The notes: generated from the letters alone by a model not told the origin. Shown: positions 38,001 through 51,720, counted from the stretch's first letter. The stretch: DNA of 64,000 bases from Pempheris klunzingeri (GCF_042242105.1 NC_092017.1:2641652-2705651); one strand, 5' to 3'. Program-made: numbers and translations.

Positions 38001-41000
38001 CTCATTCCATGAGGGTGGCAATTGGTGGCATCCTTATGATGTGAGGAGAGGGGTTAGAGAAGAATCTCTGAAAGAAGAAAATACCACTCTGATGGGAAGC
38101 CATCGCTTCCTGCAGATTTATTAGCCTTAAGACTGGATATTGCCTTGGACATCTCTTCAGAGGTGAGAGGTCCTTGTTCTGAGATTCTCTTGGTCTGCTT
38201 GGTAAATCTAGTGAATTAAGAAACTGTCTTTTAGCATCCTCACTAGATGAGGGTGGCTGTGTGTTTAAATTCTTATTATAATCTTTGAATGTGTTCTCTA
38301 TTTCTATGGTATCATGTTTCACCTGAACAGAGTTAAGGTCTCTAATTAGAGCCTGTTGCTTCCTGGGGTGCCTTGCCAACAGTCTGGTAGCTTTAGATCC
38401 AGCCTCGAAATATCACAAATCTATGTTTTGTCTCTATTTCCCCTTTAACGGTCTTTATTTCATATAAAAGTTGATTTTTGCGAGTACTTCGGTATTTCAC
38501 CTCTAAGCCTTTCTCAACCAGATTAAGCCCATTTGAGTTTCTTTTGCAGTGAAGTGATGGCCACTAATTTCCCGAGTATGACAGCTTTAAAGGTGTCCCA
38601 TAAGATAGTTGGGCTAATTTCCTCTATATAATTCTCCTTGATGTATCTCTTTATCTCCATTTTAATTTGTTGTTCCATTTAGTCTCTAAGTTCTTCTGTT
38701 GTTTTTATAGTTAAGTGGATTGCACTGTGGTCTGAAATATCAGCCATCTCTTTTACTTTGTGCAAATGCAAGCTATTTAGAAATTGACACATCAACCATG
38801 CCCTGTTCCTTTAAGAATGTATTCATGGGTTTTAATAAGTGGGTCTTATTTCTATTCAAATTTGTTGTGTCCATCCTGTAATTTACATTGAAATCCCCAG
38901 CACACATTACAATGCCCTGATTCTGATGTTATTACTTTAAGTAATAATTTGTCGCTCTCTGGAGGGGCATACACATTGATTAGTGTCACCATAAGTACTG
39001 CTGCTCCTCTTTTGTGGCTCTTTCTGCATGTGCTATAGAATGTGTTTCTAAAGTCAAATTTCTTCAGCTTCTCATGTTCATCCTGTGATAGATGGGTTTC
39101 CTGGATGAAGGTATTCTGGCCTTTAATTGTCCTCAGTCGTCCTTAAGAGCTACCGCTCATTCATACCAGGGAAGACCAGAAAATAAAGATACCAATCTAT
39201 GGTATTCGACCAGTGTTCTTCCATCTTATTCACGCTCAGTGCCCTTATTTTGGTCATTTTAATGTATTAACATACCTAACGTGTCCATTATTTCTCAGGA
39301 AATTCTCTTCGTTCTCACCTTGACCTCCACTCCTCTCCTGTTCAGCTCTTTTGTAGCGTCTTGTGCGCTCTGGTACCTCCACAGACCATTTTCCCGGTGG
39401 ATTCAGATTTTGGCCAGGGGTGCCTGGAAGCGGATTTCTCTCAGTTTAATATTGCTTTCTTTTCTGGATTATTTCCGTGGCATAATCATGGTCAAATGAC
39501 AGTATCCTGCCTTGGTTTTCCTCCAAGCCTCCTTCAGGATCATCTCCTTTGTTGTATACTGGAGAAAGTTCACTAAGATGGATATTGGGGGCTTGTTGGA
39601 GTCCAGTTTGGACATCAGGGCTCGGTGTGCCCGCTGTATCTGTAGATTGGTTTCTGCTGGCAGGGTCAGCTCCATTTTAAGAAGCCATTCAATGAACTGC
39701 CTTCTGCCCCTTCTGTCAGGCAGAATATGCGGAGGTTGTAAATGTCCCTCTTGAAATCTTCGAGTTCTTCCTTAATTTCTTTTTATCTCTTCCTTAAAGG
39801 GTAAAAAGTTTGACTTTAGCTTGTTTTTAAAGTCTTGAATTTTTTTGCTAATGTGTATTACTTCTGCTGCTCCAGGTTCCATGTGTTCCATGTGCTTCTG
39901 TGTCTCATCCATCTTCGCCAGTCCTTTCAAGTGATTTCATTAGGCTTATATCAATTTTATGTCTTCTTGATTTTCTTCCTCCTTCTATCGCTGTTCCAGA
40001 CGTGTTTAATATTTTTGTTATTTTAATTCCGGAGTTTTTATCGAGTTTTGATAAGAGCTAGTTATTTATGCTGCTATCTTGGAATGGGTCACCTCAACAC
40101 ATAGTTTTACAGTTAGACATGACATCTCATCTAATCCATCCATCCATCCATCCAACAGATCAAGCAGGGCACTCCAGACTTCTTCCTTCTCCCGAGCAAC
40201 GCTTTCCAGCTGCTGATATGGGACCCCGAGGCGTTCCCAGGCCAGATGATAATCCCTCCAGTGAGTTTTGGGTCTACCCCGGGCCTGGGACATGCCAGGT
40301 AAACCTCCAATGGGAGTAATCCATGGCCTCAGACTTAGAGGTGCTGACTCTCATCCTGGCCGCTACACACTCAGCTACAAACCAACCACGTGCCTGCTGA
40401 AGGTCATGGTCTGAGGAAGGCAACAGTACCGCATCATCTGCAGAAAGCAGAGATGCAATTCTGAGGTCTCCAAACCGGACGCTCTCCTCGCTCTCCTCAC
40501 CTCTGCACCTTGAGATCCTGTCCATGAATAACAGGATCGGTGACAAGAGGCAGCCTTGGTGGAGTCCAACACCCACTGAGAAAGTGCTTGACTTGCTGAG
40601 GATGCGGACACAGCTCTCACTTTGGTTATTCAGGAACCGGATGGCTCGTAGTAGCAAACCCGGTACCCCATACTCCTGCAGTACCCCCTACAGGATTTGG
40701 TGAGGGACACAGTCATAGGCCTTCTCCGAGTCCACAAAACACATGTAGACTGGATGAGTGAACTCCCATAATCCCCCAACAACCCCGCAAGGGTAAAGAG
40801 CTGGGACCACCAGGATGGAATCTGCATTGTTCCTCTAGAATCTGTGGTTCGACAACTGGGGGGAGCCCCTTTTCCAGCACCCTCGAGTAGAGGGTTCCCA
40901 GGGAGGTTGAGCAGTGTGATACCCCGATAATTGGAGCACACCCTTCGGTCCCCTTTTTTGAAAATGAGGACCGTTGAAGAGGTATGTCAACCATAACAGC

Positions 41001-44000
41001 CCAACAATGTCCAGAGCCTTCAGCATCTCAGGGTGAATCTCATCCACCCCTGGCACTTTGCCACCGAGAATCTTCTTAACTACCTCGGAGACCTATGGAT
41101 ACGGTTGAGGCTTCCCCCAAGTCCTCAGACTCTGCCTCCTCCACAAGGGACGTGTTGATCAGAGTTCCTGAACTCCTGAATACGAGTTCCTGAAACCACT
41201 GCCCTTTCCACTGCCTGACAATATCCCCAGTGCGGGTCATTAGTTCTACTCCCCGGCTGAACACAGCCTAAGCCAAGCCCTGCTTTCCCTTCCTGAGTTG
41301 CTGGTTTGCCAGAACTTCATTGAGGCCACTCAAAAGTACTTCTCTATAGCCTGCCCAAACTCCTCCCACACACAGGTTTTCGCCTCAGTGACCACTGAAA
41401 CCGAAGACCTTCTAGTGCCCGGTACCACCTGTCACCCTGTCACCTGGCTTGACCACATGGCGTTGGCTTCACTTTATTCCTTTGTGCTTGGCCCAGCTGG
41501 GCCCCATGGATCTAGGTCTGACCACCAGACGGTTGCCGGCAAGCTCCCCTCCCATGTCTGGCTCCAGGAGGGGGCCCTGGTTTCCCTAACCCAAGCAAGG
41601 GAAGACTGAACTTCTGACTCCACTTCATACAGGGGCTTTTTGAATCACTCTTAGTCTGGCCATTCCCCTAGAACCCCTTTGCCTTGGGAGACCCAACACA
41701 GCTCCCAGGTTCACAGGGGCGCACAAACCTCCCACCACAATAACGTGGCGATTCTTTAATTATCAAAATCCCAATTTCATAATTGAAATATTGAAAATTT
41801 AAACATCTTTTTCAAAGCTAAAATTTAAAGGTTCTGTAGACAATATATTCTGAATTGATGAATGTCACGTGCACCAGCATCTCAGACCAAAACCTGTATG
41901 ACTGTTAAGTCCACCAAAAACAACTCCATAAATTCCACTGTCATTTAAAATATAAACCGTGTCAGGTAAGATGTGAAGGTGCAAAGGTTTGCTCTTTGTC
42001 TCCTGAAGCCCCAAGTCCAAGCTGTTCACCTGCTGCAGCAGCCTGCACACCTCACACCAAGGCCAGACAGACAGCCCAGCTCCTCTCCCCACCCCTGCAG
42101 CTCTCTAAACACTTTGTAACTGCTGTTTTAAAAAGTGCTTTATAGATAAACTATACTTTCTCTCTCCACCCTGAACGCAGTTCAGCCCAGATTCCGCTGT
42201 CCTCCCTCCATCTGTCTGTGTCACAGCTCTGTGTGTGTGCTGTTCAGTTTACCTACAACTCGGGGACTCACAGATTGACACTAACGTGTGTGAATATCTT
42301 TTGTTGGAGTTAAATGTTGGAAAGATACAAACACAAGTCCTCTCATTTTCTTTCTTTCATTCTCAGTATTCAGAATCCAATCCAATATTAATTTTGGGAG
42401 TATTTTGTTCTTTTGTAGCTGCTATGTACAGAGGGCCTTTTATGTATAATTGCCCCTATAGTCTCATTATCCATCCAAGATGAAAACAAGAACATTTTCC
42501 TATTTTCTTCTTTTTCTTTTTTTGATAGGTATTTATAATTTTACTAGATTACAAGTAAAAATTCAAGATGTAAGAATAGTGTATTGTGTGGGTCTGCTGA
42601 CCAGACTACAACACAATGCAACCATTTTCCATTACTCACAATAAGGAGATACATTGTGATGTTAAACCTGAGCCACTCGGCTCATCGTGGAGTTTTTGGG
42701 CCCAATTGTTGCCATGTATACATCTTACTCTTGTTTGATTCAGCAGGGTTTTGCAAAAATTGAAAAGAAAACCTAGAAGTCTAGCACTTCATTAGAGCAT
42801 CTAAGTTGGTCTCTGGTTATATTTGACCATGTTTAATCATCATCATCATCATTATCATCAACTTAACACATTGGAAGGCCACAGTTTTGTAACATTTCCT
42901 GTACATATACAGTATATGATGTCACTATCAAAATCCATATGGCTACTCAACCTTTACAAGCTGTTGAAAGCCATCCTAAATCTTTTTGAACTCATGTCTT
43001 GCAGTAAAATGTTCGGAGAAAAGTGAATGTGTGTGGAGCAGCAGCAGAATCTCTGTTGCTTTCTGTTCTAGTTTGCTCCACAGAAAATGAGGTGAAATCT
43101 GCTTTGAGAGTACAGAACAAAGCAACATTTAGACACAGCATGAGCTCTACATTGACCAAGAGAGGCAGATCTGTTCTTGATGGTAGAAAGTCTCTGCTGC
43201 TGCATTCAAAATGTTTTAGCATTTTAAAAAATCAAGCTGTATTGCTGCACTGCACAGACAGAGAAGTAGAGAGATGGGTGGGGGGGACTGGAGAAAAATG
43301 AAGAAACCATTTGAGTTCCTGTTTTGTTTAGGAAAAGACCCAGTCACCACTGATAATATACAGTGTTTATGGAGCTTGCTATTGTCACTGGGCGCATGAC
43401 CCTCAAAGTTACCATCAGAATTGTAAAATCAGTATGCAGGGAGCAGCTAAAGGGGGGGAAGGACTGTGATAATTTATCTTTTTTACTGTTTGTTAAGAGT
43501 GGGTGGTGCCATTTTCGATAAACTGAAGATGGAACCTGAATAAAGGGAACTGCATTTTGCAATGAGAGATAAAACCATGGACAACCTTTTCAAATCCCTG
43601 CACACACGCTGCTATGGATGATGGGCAGCAGGAACACAGATTTTAATCACCTAAAAAAGGCCTGTGTACAAAAATCCACATCACCACTTTACGTTGCCAT
43701 CAGACAGCCCTTTTGACAGGGAACTAAAGCTGTTCTCTTTCACTTCACTTGCTTCACAGCCACCAGACTGCGTTGAAAAAACAGTTGTTTTACTTTGCTG
43801 AACATACAAACTGACTGACTGTGTCAGCGCTAGATGAGGAACTCCTGCTTTCTGCGAGGTAGTAATGTTCTTGTCAGTGGAGTCTGGTGGCTTTGAGGCA
43901 ACCATGGAGAAACAGAGGACAGCTGTAGTTCCCCATCACAGGGGCTGTCTGACAACATGTGAAATGGTGAAAATATTCTAAATATAGCTTACACCCACCT

Positions 44001-47000
44001 TTTTTAGGTTGGGCTTTCATACTACCACAATTCAAATAATCCAAAACACCTCTTTAAGGTGCTTAGGTAGAGAAAGCATGTTTGACTCCAACCTTCTATT
44101 AGAAAATCAAGTGATCTGGGTTTTTCAATCATGCTTTCTTTACCTAAGGACCTTAAAGAATAGAATTAATAGTTTGGATTCTTTGAAGCATGGTTTAAAC
44201 TCTGTTGCTGCTCTAGATGATCATTGTGGATAAACACTTCACTTACACACATTATATATTTTTTTTGTTTTTATAGCCATCTGTAACTTTTTTGGTGACA
44301 GTAATGGAGTCACAACTACCTTTAGAATTCAAATTCTCAAAAGCTTTTACACTCATTATATGTTAATAAATGATTCTGATCTTTAGACCTTTTATTGCCA
44401 TCAGAATTAAAGTTCCTTGAAATCATTTCATCTTGAAATACAGCGAGTGAATAACCTTCAGTTGATGACACACCAACTCTCCCTACCTGTGGCCGAGGGT
44501 AACCAGAGGCATGGCAGGACACCCTGAGGCTCTCTCCAAGGCGGACAGCTAGCCTTCTGGGCTCCAGCTGCACCAGTGGAGGGATACACACAAGACTATT
44601 GAGGGGGACCTCCACCAAACTAAGGTGGGAGAGGCGTGGCGGCTCGGTGCAGACCAACCGACGTTCTGCAGAGCTGAGCAGCCGCTGGCCCTCCTCATCA
44701 ATCCAGCTCCTCAGCCAGTGGAGAGCACAGTCACAACGCCATGGGTTGTCTACAGCAGAGCAGAGGACAGGGTGGTTAGGCAGGAATGCCTTGATGCCTC
44801 AAGCAGTGAAGGCCCTAGCCACTGGTGATAGTAGGAGGAAGACATTTCAGTTTACTGAAAGACAACGTAAGAATTTAAGGTATATAATGAATGCATATGT
44901 GTTGATAAAAAGGTTTTGGACTGGAAGAAAACTGCTCTGTCTGGATTGAAGGTAACCATGGTAACCACCACCTTTAGGAGTTATATAATTGTAGAGTAAT
45001 TGCAGTGAGTCTTATAAGACACTATATGTGAGTACACAAAAATAGGAGCTTACAGTTTTCCCCTTATGTTTTTACATGTATGTCAGTAATACAGTCTCAC
45101 CTGTGATGCGCAGCACCTGCAGGCTGACCAGAGGCCGCAGGGATGCAGGGCCAATAGTGTGAAGGTTATTCCTGCTCAGGTCCAGCAGAGCCAGAGAAGT
45201 CAACCCAACTAGAGCCTGGTCTGCTAACATTTCTATACTGTTGTGCTGCAAATGGAGCTCCTGCAGACGCTGCAGACACATGGAGGCAATGGACCACATC
45301 ATTTACAGAGCTTCATGTAGGAACAAAGAAAGCTGCTGTGACAAGTAGCAAACTGAGAATGCATCTTGCATAACTTCTGAATCTGCTGTTAAAATGTACA
45401 AGACTGAAATATAACGGATATCAGACATGGGCTCGAACATGCTTTAATGTACCTGTAAGCCACGGAAGGTGTAGTCAAGCAGGCGTGTGATATCATTTCC
45501 TGCTAGGTAAAGAATGCGGAGATGTTCAAGTCCCTTGAACATGTCAGCTGTCACCAGGTGTATCCGGTTTCCATTCAGAGCCAGCTCCAACAACTGACCC
45601 TGGTTCTGGAACGATCCAGGCTCCACTGCTGAGATGGTGTTGTTCTGGAGGAGGAGGAGGAACATGAGCAATCTTTGCTACTCTTAGTGGTTATTGCTCA
45701 GGTCAGACCAGCCTTTACAGTGACTGCTTTTGCACCACATTAAAATCAGTTTCTTTACTGCATTGGTGACAAGTCTTCTGTTTTGATCCTGCTGGAGCAA
45801 ACATCTGGCCTGGCCTTACCCACAGTTACCCACTCGATGCTGCATTAGCTTGCTGCTAGAATACCACACCTGCATCTGGACTAGATAGAGTACAGCTTCT
45901 AACTAGGAATACTGAGAGCAAATCTGACAAATATGTTATTGTCTCGCTGTGTTGTGAAGATGTTTACAGATGTGAAGATTCCACTGAATGGGGACTGTTT
46001 CATGCAGGAGAGGCTCAAACATTAAAACAAACATCAGAACCTTTGGAAAGCCCCCGTGGTAAAACTACTTGATGCACCTTTGTTGTGAATTTCTAATAAA
46101 AGTGGTAACAAAGTATGTTGAAACTTTTCCCTTTAGAAGCCATGACCTGCTGGCTCAAGGAAAAGGGCCCCTTTTCTCTCGTGGGTACACAGACTTTGCA
46201 CAGTGGGCTCCCTGGAGTGTGAATTAGGTGGTATAATGTAATTATTATCTGTCTCTGGTAATTCACACATTGAATAGCCAATATCTGCGTATTTCATTTT
46301 GTGTTGTTTTAACTTAAAGTTGCTCAAAGATCTCAGTTCTGTTCTCTTTGGTGGCACCGATGGCACTAAGTGGCATCGCAGGTGTGTTTTTCACCTTCAC
46401 TCTCTCACAGAGATCCAAACAGCATCCTCGCTGGCTATCGTCCGCTTTTTTTCTTCATCTGAACAATAAATGTGTTTCTCTTCTTTTGGATTTGCACTTG
46501 TTTTTCTTTTTTCTATTTTGAAGTCATCAATCTTTTCTGCTCTGAACTTTTTCTTGCAACTCAGCAGAGACTGAAGAAAACAGCATGCTGCTCTCACCTA
46601 CACTCTCTGGCGGGCCAACCACTGCTGGGTGATGGACGCCATGTACAAATTTTCCCAGGAATGCCGACATGACACACAGTTGCTAGACCTTTCATCTGTG
46701 GGCTATAGGCTTAGTCGCCACTTAACTCATTTGGCGATTTATTTAACAGAAAATCTTTGAGATGAAACTTTAAGTAAGTAAGTGTTTGTTGATCAGTCAT
46801 TCCTAGTAGTGGAAACCTAAACCTATGTTTTCAGGTGACTGCATTTTGAATGGGAGAACAGGAATAGGAAACATGCTGCATTCTGTTCCTGCAGCGTGAA
46901 ACCCGTCGTCATGTCAGTAAGACTTCCTCTCTGGTTTTAAGACATTTTGGGGCAGTGATTACATTTCACTACATTGTATCACTGCTGGGAAGCTTAACCA

Positions 47001-47593
47001 CACACTTGGCACAAAATATATGTTACATGCAATATACAAATACGTGCGCATATGATATCACTGGTGATGCAGACAAAACCTTACACTGAGGTATTAGATA
47101 GAGATGTTGTCCATCTCTATCTAATACCCATATTCCTCAGAACCACTTTTTCATACTGAGCCCTGCAGGTGTCTGTCTGTGTGTGCTGTTACCTGCAGGT
47201 ACAAGTAGTGCAGGTGCTTCAGCGCAGTCAGGTCCTGTCGACGGATCTGACCAATCACATTGTCCTGGAGGAAGATGGTCTGGAAGAGTTTTGGGAGAGT
47301 TTTGGTCAGCATTTGTGCATGTTACAAAGAACCATGACTTATGGTGAAATCTCTGTCTTTGGATCATTAACTCAAGATCAGTGTCACATCTGCAGTGAAT
47401 ATCTCTTTCGGTACAATGACCCAACCTGTGTGGATGGAGGAACGTGCTTGGGGATGTCCCTCAGGCTGGTGGAGCCGCACTCCACAGTGAGGCTGTAGCA
47501 GCGACAGCTCACAGGGCACGAAGGAGATGCTCGAGTAGGAGTGTGGAAGGACAGGAAGAGCAAGGAGAGAAGAAGCCCTGATAGCACAGCCAT
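35005..47593 (-). CDS. lrrc24: Leucine-rich repeat-containing protein 24 (LRR/Ig transmembrane protein), 627 aa
   Basis: This is a type I membrane protein of the LRR-Ig family; its ligand is not known to me. Exons in gene order: 47593-47426, 47279-47193, 45644-45453, 45269-45101, 44749-44487, 37032-36457, 35433-35005. All have AG/GT borders and phases agree (1,884 nt). Residues 1 to about 22 are a signal peptide. The cysteine cluster [14 protein letters not shown] (26-39) is the LRR N-cap. Five to six LRRs follow ([51 protein letters not shown]). The C-cap starts at [16 protein letters not shown] (206). The Ig domain spans two exons with cysteines in LRVSCHASG and GFYECEAWN. The membrane helix is about 449-470. 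The cytoplasmic tail contains [19 protein letters not shown] and ends YEIHC, which I recall from LRRC24. Glycine-rich and poly-serine stretches make it longer than the roughly 513-aa human protein. Confidence 0.88.
36238..36356. repeat. Repeat copy related to 31,438-31,690, carrying a perfect 12-bp hairpin
   Basis: The head matches the 31.4-kb copy. TAGGGCCACATG at 36,324-36,335 pairs perfectly with CATGTGGCCCTA at 36,345-36,356 across a 9-base loop. It lies in the last LRRC24 intron. Confidence 0.65.
37490..40085 (-). mobile_element. L1-type LINE, degraded, in LRRC24 intron 6
   Basis: Read on the minus strand, 39,675-39,469 encodes an ORF1-like RNA-binding block ([10 protein letters not shown], then [17 protein letters not shown]). 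The stretch 39,200-38,700 holds endonuclease-like sequence in several frames. The frame 38,379-38,002 ([29 protein letters not shown]) belongs to the spacer before the reverse transcriptase. The frame 37,747-37,499 ([20 protein letters not shown]) matches the region after the reverse transcriptase. Order and orientation agree with one L1-family insertion with internal deletions, starting at its 5' end near 40,085. Many stops make it inactive. It is in the same orientation as LRRC24. Confidence 0.8.
40086..41740 (-). mobile_element. RTE/Rex-type non-LTR retrotransposon, degraded, in LRRC24 intron 6
   Basis: Minus-strand pieces in order: [11 protein letters not shown] near 41,230; [20 protein letters not shown] near 41,050; [14 protein letters not shown] near 40,930; a D-x-x-x-A-F-D-type region near 40,720; [13 protein letters not shown] then [20 protein letters not shown] (the reverse transcriptase active-site region, with S-A-D-D) and STSKSEAMD around 40,570-40,300. 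The piece [20 protein letters not shown] (40,280-40,220) is joined directly after a deletion. Frames shift repeatedly. I recognise it as an abundant fish LINE with an RTE/Rex-like reverse transcriptase; the exact clade is uncertain. It abuts the L1 5' end, so one may have inserted beside the other. Confidence 0.8.
41745..44480. other. Remainder of LRRC24 intron 6, nothing recognised
   Basis: AT-rich intronic sequence without coding similarity on either strand. It contains only short low-complexity tracts such as a CAT/TCA run near 42,837-42,860. Confidence 0.6.
45670..47190. other. LRRC24 intron between the exons at 47,193-47,279 and 45,453-45,644
   Basis: No exon or recognisable mobile element was seen. 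The exons on either side join in phase (LYLQ to NNTIS), so no coding exon is missing here. Confidence 0.65.
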
Positions 47594-47610
47594 CACACCA
47601 ACAGGCAGGG

Positions 47611-50565
47611 CTGAGGATGAGGAGAGAGAGAGAACAGTAAACAGCTCGCTCATGAACAACAAGCAGAGTGGTCAATACACAGACAACACTGGGCAGTAAA
47701 CGTGCTGCTGTAATGCTCTGTGAATGGAAGTGAATGCAGTATAATGTGTGGTGTTAGTGAACCGGCACCTGCCTTTACTCCTCCCCCCACCAGCTCCCTA
47801 ATCAGGGCCAGATGACACAAGGCACCCTAAGGCACCTTGTTGGGAGGCTAGGCATTCATGGCGAGGTCCTTATGCATGCACGTGAAAGCACTGGGACACA
47901 AATGTGGATTAGCTGTGAGGGTTGCTGTGCTGTGGTAGTACTCATGCACACTCCTCAGTGCAGTCTGCCTCTACAGGTGGCCTCAGCTCTGCCTCTCAGC
48001 TTTGTTCACTTCATGTTGGATTGACAGGTTTTAGACAGTTCCCCTTCACTTTTACATTTTGTATTTGGTTTACAGTGAAAACAGGTCTCTGTATCGTCAG
48101 TGACAAGTATGTGTGCATCAGTAGCGATTTTCAAAGCAATATTCAAGGTTTTCAAGATGGGATTTCCTGGGATGCAATTCTTCATGTGGTGATGCTGGTC
48201 TTTTTTCCATCATCCCCTCTTTGCCCCCACCATATAGTCATGAAAGCAAGTAAGTACAGATGTCCCAGAGGAGGTTGGGCAGGGTTGTGTTACATTTGAA
48301 CCCACAGACCCTTTTGGCAAACAGTGAACTGGGTTACCTCCGACGGCTTGAGCCACACAACCACAGGAGCTGCTTAGTATCTCATCTTGTAGAGTTGAAG
48401 TCCACCCAGCACAATAGAGCGAGCGTTACTAACTGTTTCACCTGCTTATCACCCACATGGGTATCTGCCTCTTTAGGGTCTCTAGTATTGAGAATTTGAA
48501 TAAATCACCATCACGCATTAAAATAATGTAATCACTCTAATTTGCCTTGATAAGAAGTTCAGTATCTATAGTGTTGTTTTGTTACAGTCCCTTCTTCTTT
48601 GACATGTTCTAGTTTTAGTTTAAAAGCTGATATTAGCAGTTTTATATTTCACTTATTGTGTGCTTGTTCTGTCTATGTGTTATGTTATTGTATGATAACA
48701 ATTCAATAAAAAAAGTGTCTTTGCTAAAATATGGATGTTTGATGACAATATTTCAAGTTTTAATATTGACTGCATGTCAAAAATACAGTGGCGCTATACA
48801 GACACTGTATTTGGCTGAGGCCAGTGATCCAGTGCTGCCTACTTCTACTTCAGCCTGGCCAAGACGTCAGTTCAAGTCAATAGATGACATCACATCACAC
48901 ATGTGATGTCGTTACATGTTGACGTGCATTTCCCACAGATATCTCACTAAGCTGTCGAAGAGATGTTGCCGTTCAGTGTTTAATGTTTTAAAAGTCAGTT
49001 TTCAGTGCTGTGCCGACCTCAAACATATAGACATAAATCTCAGCTACATATTAAAGAAATAAAACAAACCATCTGAGTGCACAAACACTTCCAGGGCTGT
49101 GAACCAGTATTGCCTTTTGTTTTCTTCCCATGATTTTGTTAATGTTGTAAACATGTCACTTCAGTGCTTCGCCAGCTCTGCTTTCCACACACGGCCGACT
49201 GCTCCTGCAACCTGCTGGTATTCTAACAGCAAGTGTTTAATGCATTAATGGAAACCTATCTTCAGTTCAGTCTGTTAATTCAGCTAAGGAAGAACATTAG
49301 GTTTACAGCATCTTTGCAGGGTGCAATCATGTCAAAGTCATTAACTATTGAAAATATCAAACATGTGTTCAGTGGAGAGATGTTGTGCCTGCTCAGGGAC
49401 ACTAGAATAAAAGGCAGCCACATGTGGACTCAGTAAAAGTAAGCTAAGAAATGAAAGAGGTGAAAGCAGACCTTTTTGAAAGCACAAACACGTTACAAGA
49501 CACGATGCGGGAAAATACATTTTGGCAAGAGGAGAAATGCTGCAGGCACGTGTAGCTACTGTCCTTCAAGTCTATTGTTTGATTCATGGCAGGGTTCAGC
49601 AGCATTGTGACCACAGTGATCATCATCAGCTAAACAATAGTTTCCTGTTGTCAGAGAGAAAACCTCAGCATGTCTTCCATTTTCCAGGTTTTTCCCTTGA
49701 AAGGATTTGTGATGGATTCAGATTCAGAGGACGTACTGGTTCAGAGGTCTGCTCTGATTGGCTGATTGCACATGTCACTGTTTCCACATCTCAGCTAATT
49801 ACTTTGTGAGAACAACGTTATTACTGATCCAACCAAACCACTATAGACTTCTTAACTAACCAGGACTGTGAACCACTGGAGCAGCATGAGTAAACACAAC
49901 TCTCAGCTTCAGTACTCCCTTCATGTAAAATAAGGCTCTAAAACGTGTACAGGACTTGTAAATTGTTTGGCTCACGTCGAGCCGTGGGATTTTAGTGTCA
50001 TCAAGCCTGCTCACTGTAATAATCCAGGTACTGATATCACCTCCACAAATTAAAGCTCTTTTAGACATTCAGCTCAGCCTGTAACTGTCACCATGGGAAC
50101 CATCCTCAGCAGGTATTGACTTGCGTACATGGATCCATTATGAAGACGTTTTCTTTGTCATGCTGGAGCTGGACACCTGCACAGCTTCACTCACTGAAGG
50201 TCTTTGCTGCTGCTTGCTTCACTAACATTTCTCTGCAGGGACTCTAATTATGGCCACATCTTTAAAATGAGTACTTAACAACAGCATTATTTCAACAACA
50301 TGTGATTACTTTAAATTATTTCTACTATCTGAGAGAAACTAAAAGCTTAATGCTAAGGGACAGCATTAAATCCTAATTAATTACAACAACAGCAGAGGAA
50401 AGGTCCAAATAAAAACAACATAGTAGATCAACTGCAGTAGAAATATGAGGATGATGTAGTCTGTAAGAAAATACAAGAGGTGTGTGTGTAGAAGACAAAG
50501 CTAGCCTTGAGCCTGGGCCAACATGTGCATGGGAAATGAAATAAATGAATTCCCTTCTTATCATT
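47611..50565. other. Probable LRRC24 intron 1, nothing recognised
   Basis: The start-codon exon has a strong pyrimidine-rich acceptor ending at 47,611, so an upstream non-coding exon must exist. The intervening sequence shows no family-like coding sequence. Confidence 0.5.
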
Positions 50566-50567
50566 TA

Positions 50568-50741
50568 TCTCAATCAATCAATCTTTATTTATATAGCGCC
50601 AGTTCACAACAGCGTTATCTCCAGACTCTTTCCATAAAGAGCAGGTCTAGACCAAACTCTTTAATTAGAGAGAGACCCAACGATTCAGGAATTCAACATT
50701 AAGGATTCAAGAATCCCCACATGAGCAGCATCAGAGATTAT
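50568..50741 (+). mobile_element. Interspersed repeat copy 3 (TCAA-headed family)
   Basis: It starts with three TCAA units and runs through the TTATATAGCGCCAGTTCACA, AGAGCAGGTCTAGACCAAAC and GAATCCCCACATGAGCAGCA blocks. Over this length it is almost identical to the copies at 11.6 and 52.0 kb, then stops abruptly in an AT-rich run. Confidence 0.85.
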
Positions 50742-51452
50742 ATATATTATATTATCTGCATCTTAAATACACTCAGGGGCCTCTTTATCAGGCACAATCT
50801 AAGATCCAATGTGACTGAGCCATCGACATTCAGTGTGTTTACACTGTAACAGAGGAGTTCATTCAAGTTGAAGTTTCAGCATCGAGGTCACAGTGTTGGT
50901 GGACTGCAGTGTGTTCAGAGGTGCTGCCACTAATCTGTCAGGACAAAGAATTTGAAACACTTACAAGCTAACGTAGTCCAGTAGCTACAACAGAACCTTC
51001 CTCAGAAGGAGACATTGAATTTGGATCATGTCAGCAGAAACTTAAAGGTAAGACTTGAGTTGTATTGGATTGCTATGGACGTTCTGTTCAGAGTGAAGTG
51101 ATGCAGTCATTCCAAATATTAACTCTGTGGTGTTTGGGATCTTTTTCTCATTGTTTCTCATTTGGAGCTGTCTCTGAGGCCGGAGCCCTGTGGAGGCCCT
51201 CAGGGCAGGTGGAGCATGAGGAACACAACCACAGCGCAGACAGGCCATGTGATGTGAGAGCTGAGGAGGCTGAGCATCCAGCGGTGCTGCAGGCCGGGCG
51301 CCTCAGCACAGGGAGGCTGATGTGATCCGGGTCTGAGCCCGTCCATCAGCTCTGAGCAGAACACACGGGGGGAGCGAACACACCGGCACAAAGCATCCCG
51401 ACGACGCGTTATTGTTGTTTCCTACCTGACGGAGGAAGGATGGAGGACTCAC

Positions 51453-51720
51453 CGACAGTGATGTCCGCCCTGCACGCCTTCCGATCCCTCTGACTCACAG
51501 ACGGACAGTTGTTCCGATGTGTTGTCGGTGCTGAAGTTGGGGCTGCAGGCACCTGAAGGAGGAGCTGATGGATGTTTCCTCAGTGCGCAGAGCACCGCGG
51601 GCCCGTCGCATCCTTCGAACACAAGAGCCGATGGAAACGGAGGCGGGGGGGGGCGCGATCGCGGAGCAGGGGGACATCAGGTAGACCGTGTAACCGCGGC
51701 AGGCCGGCCGAACGGGCCTG
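51453..51720 (-). promoter_or_regulatory. Probable LRRC24 first (non-coding) exon and CpG-rich promoter
   Basis: On the minus strand a strong donor (TCG followed by GTGAGTCC) lies at 51,453/51,452, inside a G+C- and CpG-rich segment running to about 51,720. Its position upstream of the coding exons and the need for a 5' UTR exon before the acceptor at 47,611 make it the best candidate first exon. A second possible donor (CCGTCAG then GTAGGA) lies about 25 bp further. No TATA box was noticed. Confidence 0.45.

Noticed and set aside
47384..47662. LRRC24 start at an upstream Met (the MLFMSELF frame)
   Set aside because: A strong acceptor ends at 47,611, inside that frame, so the sequence above it is intron. 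The Met at 47,593 is followed directly by a good signal peptide.
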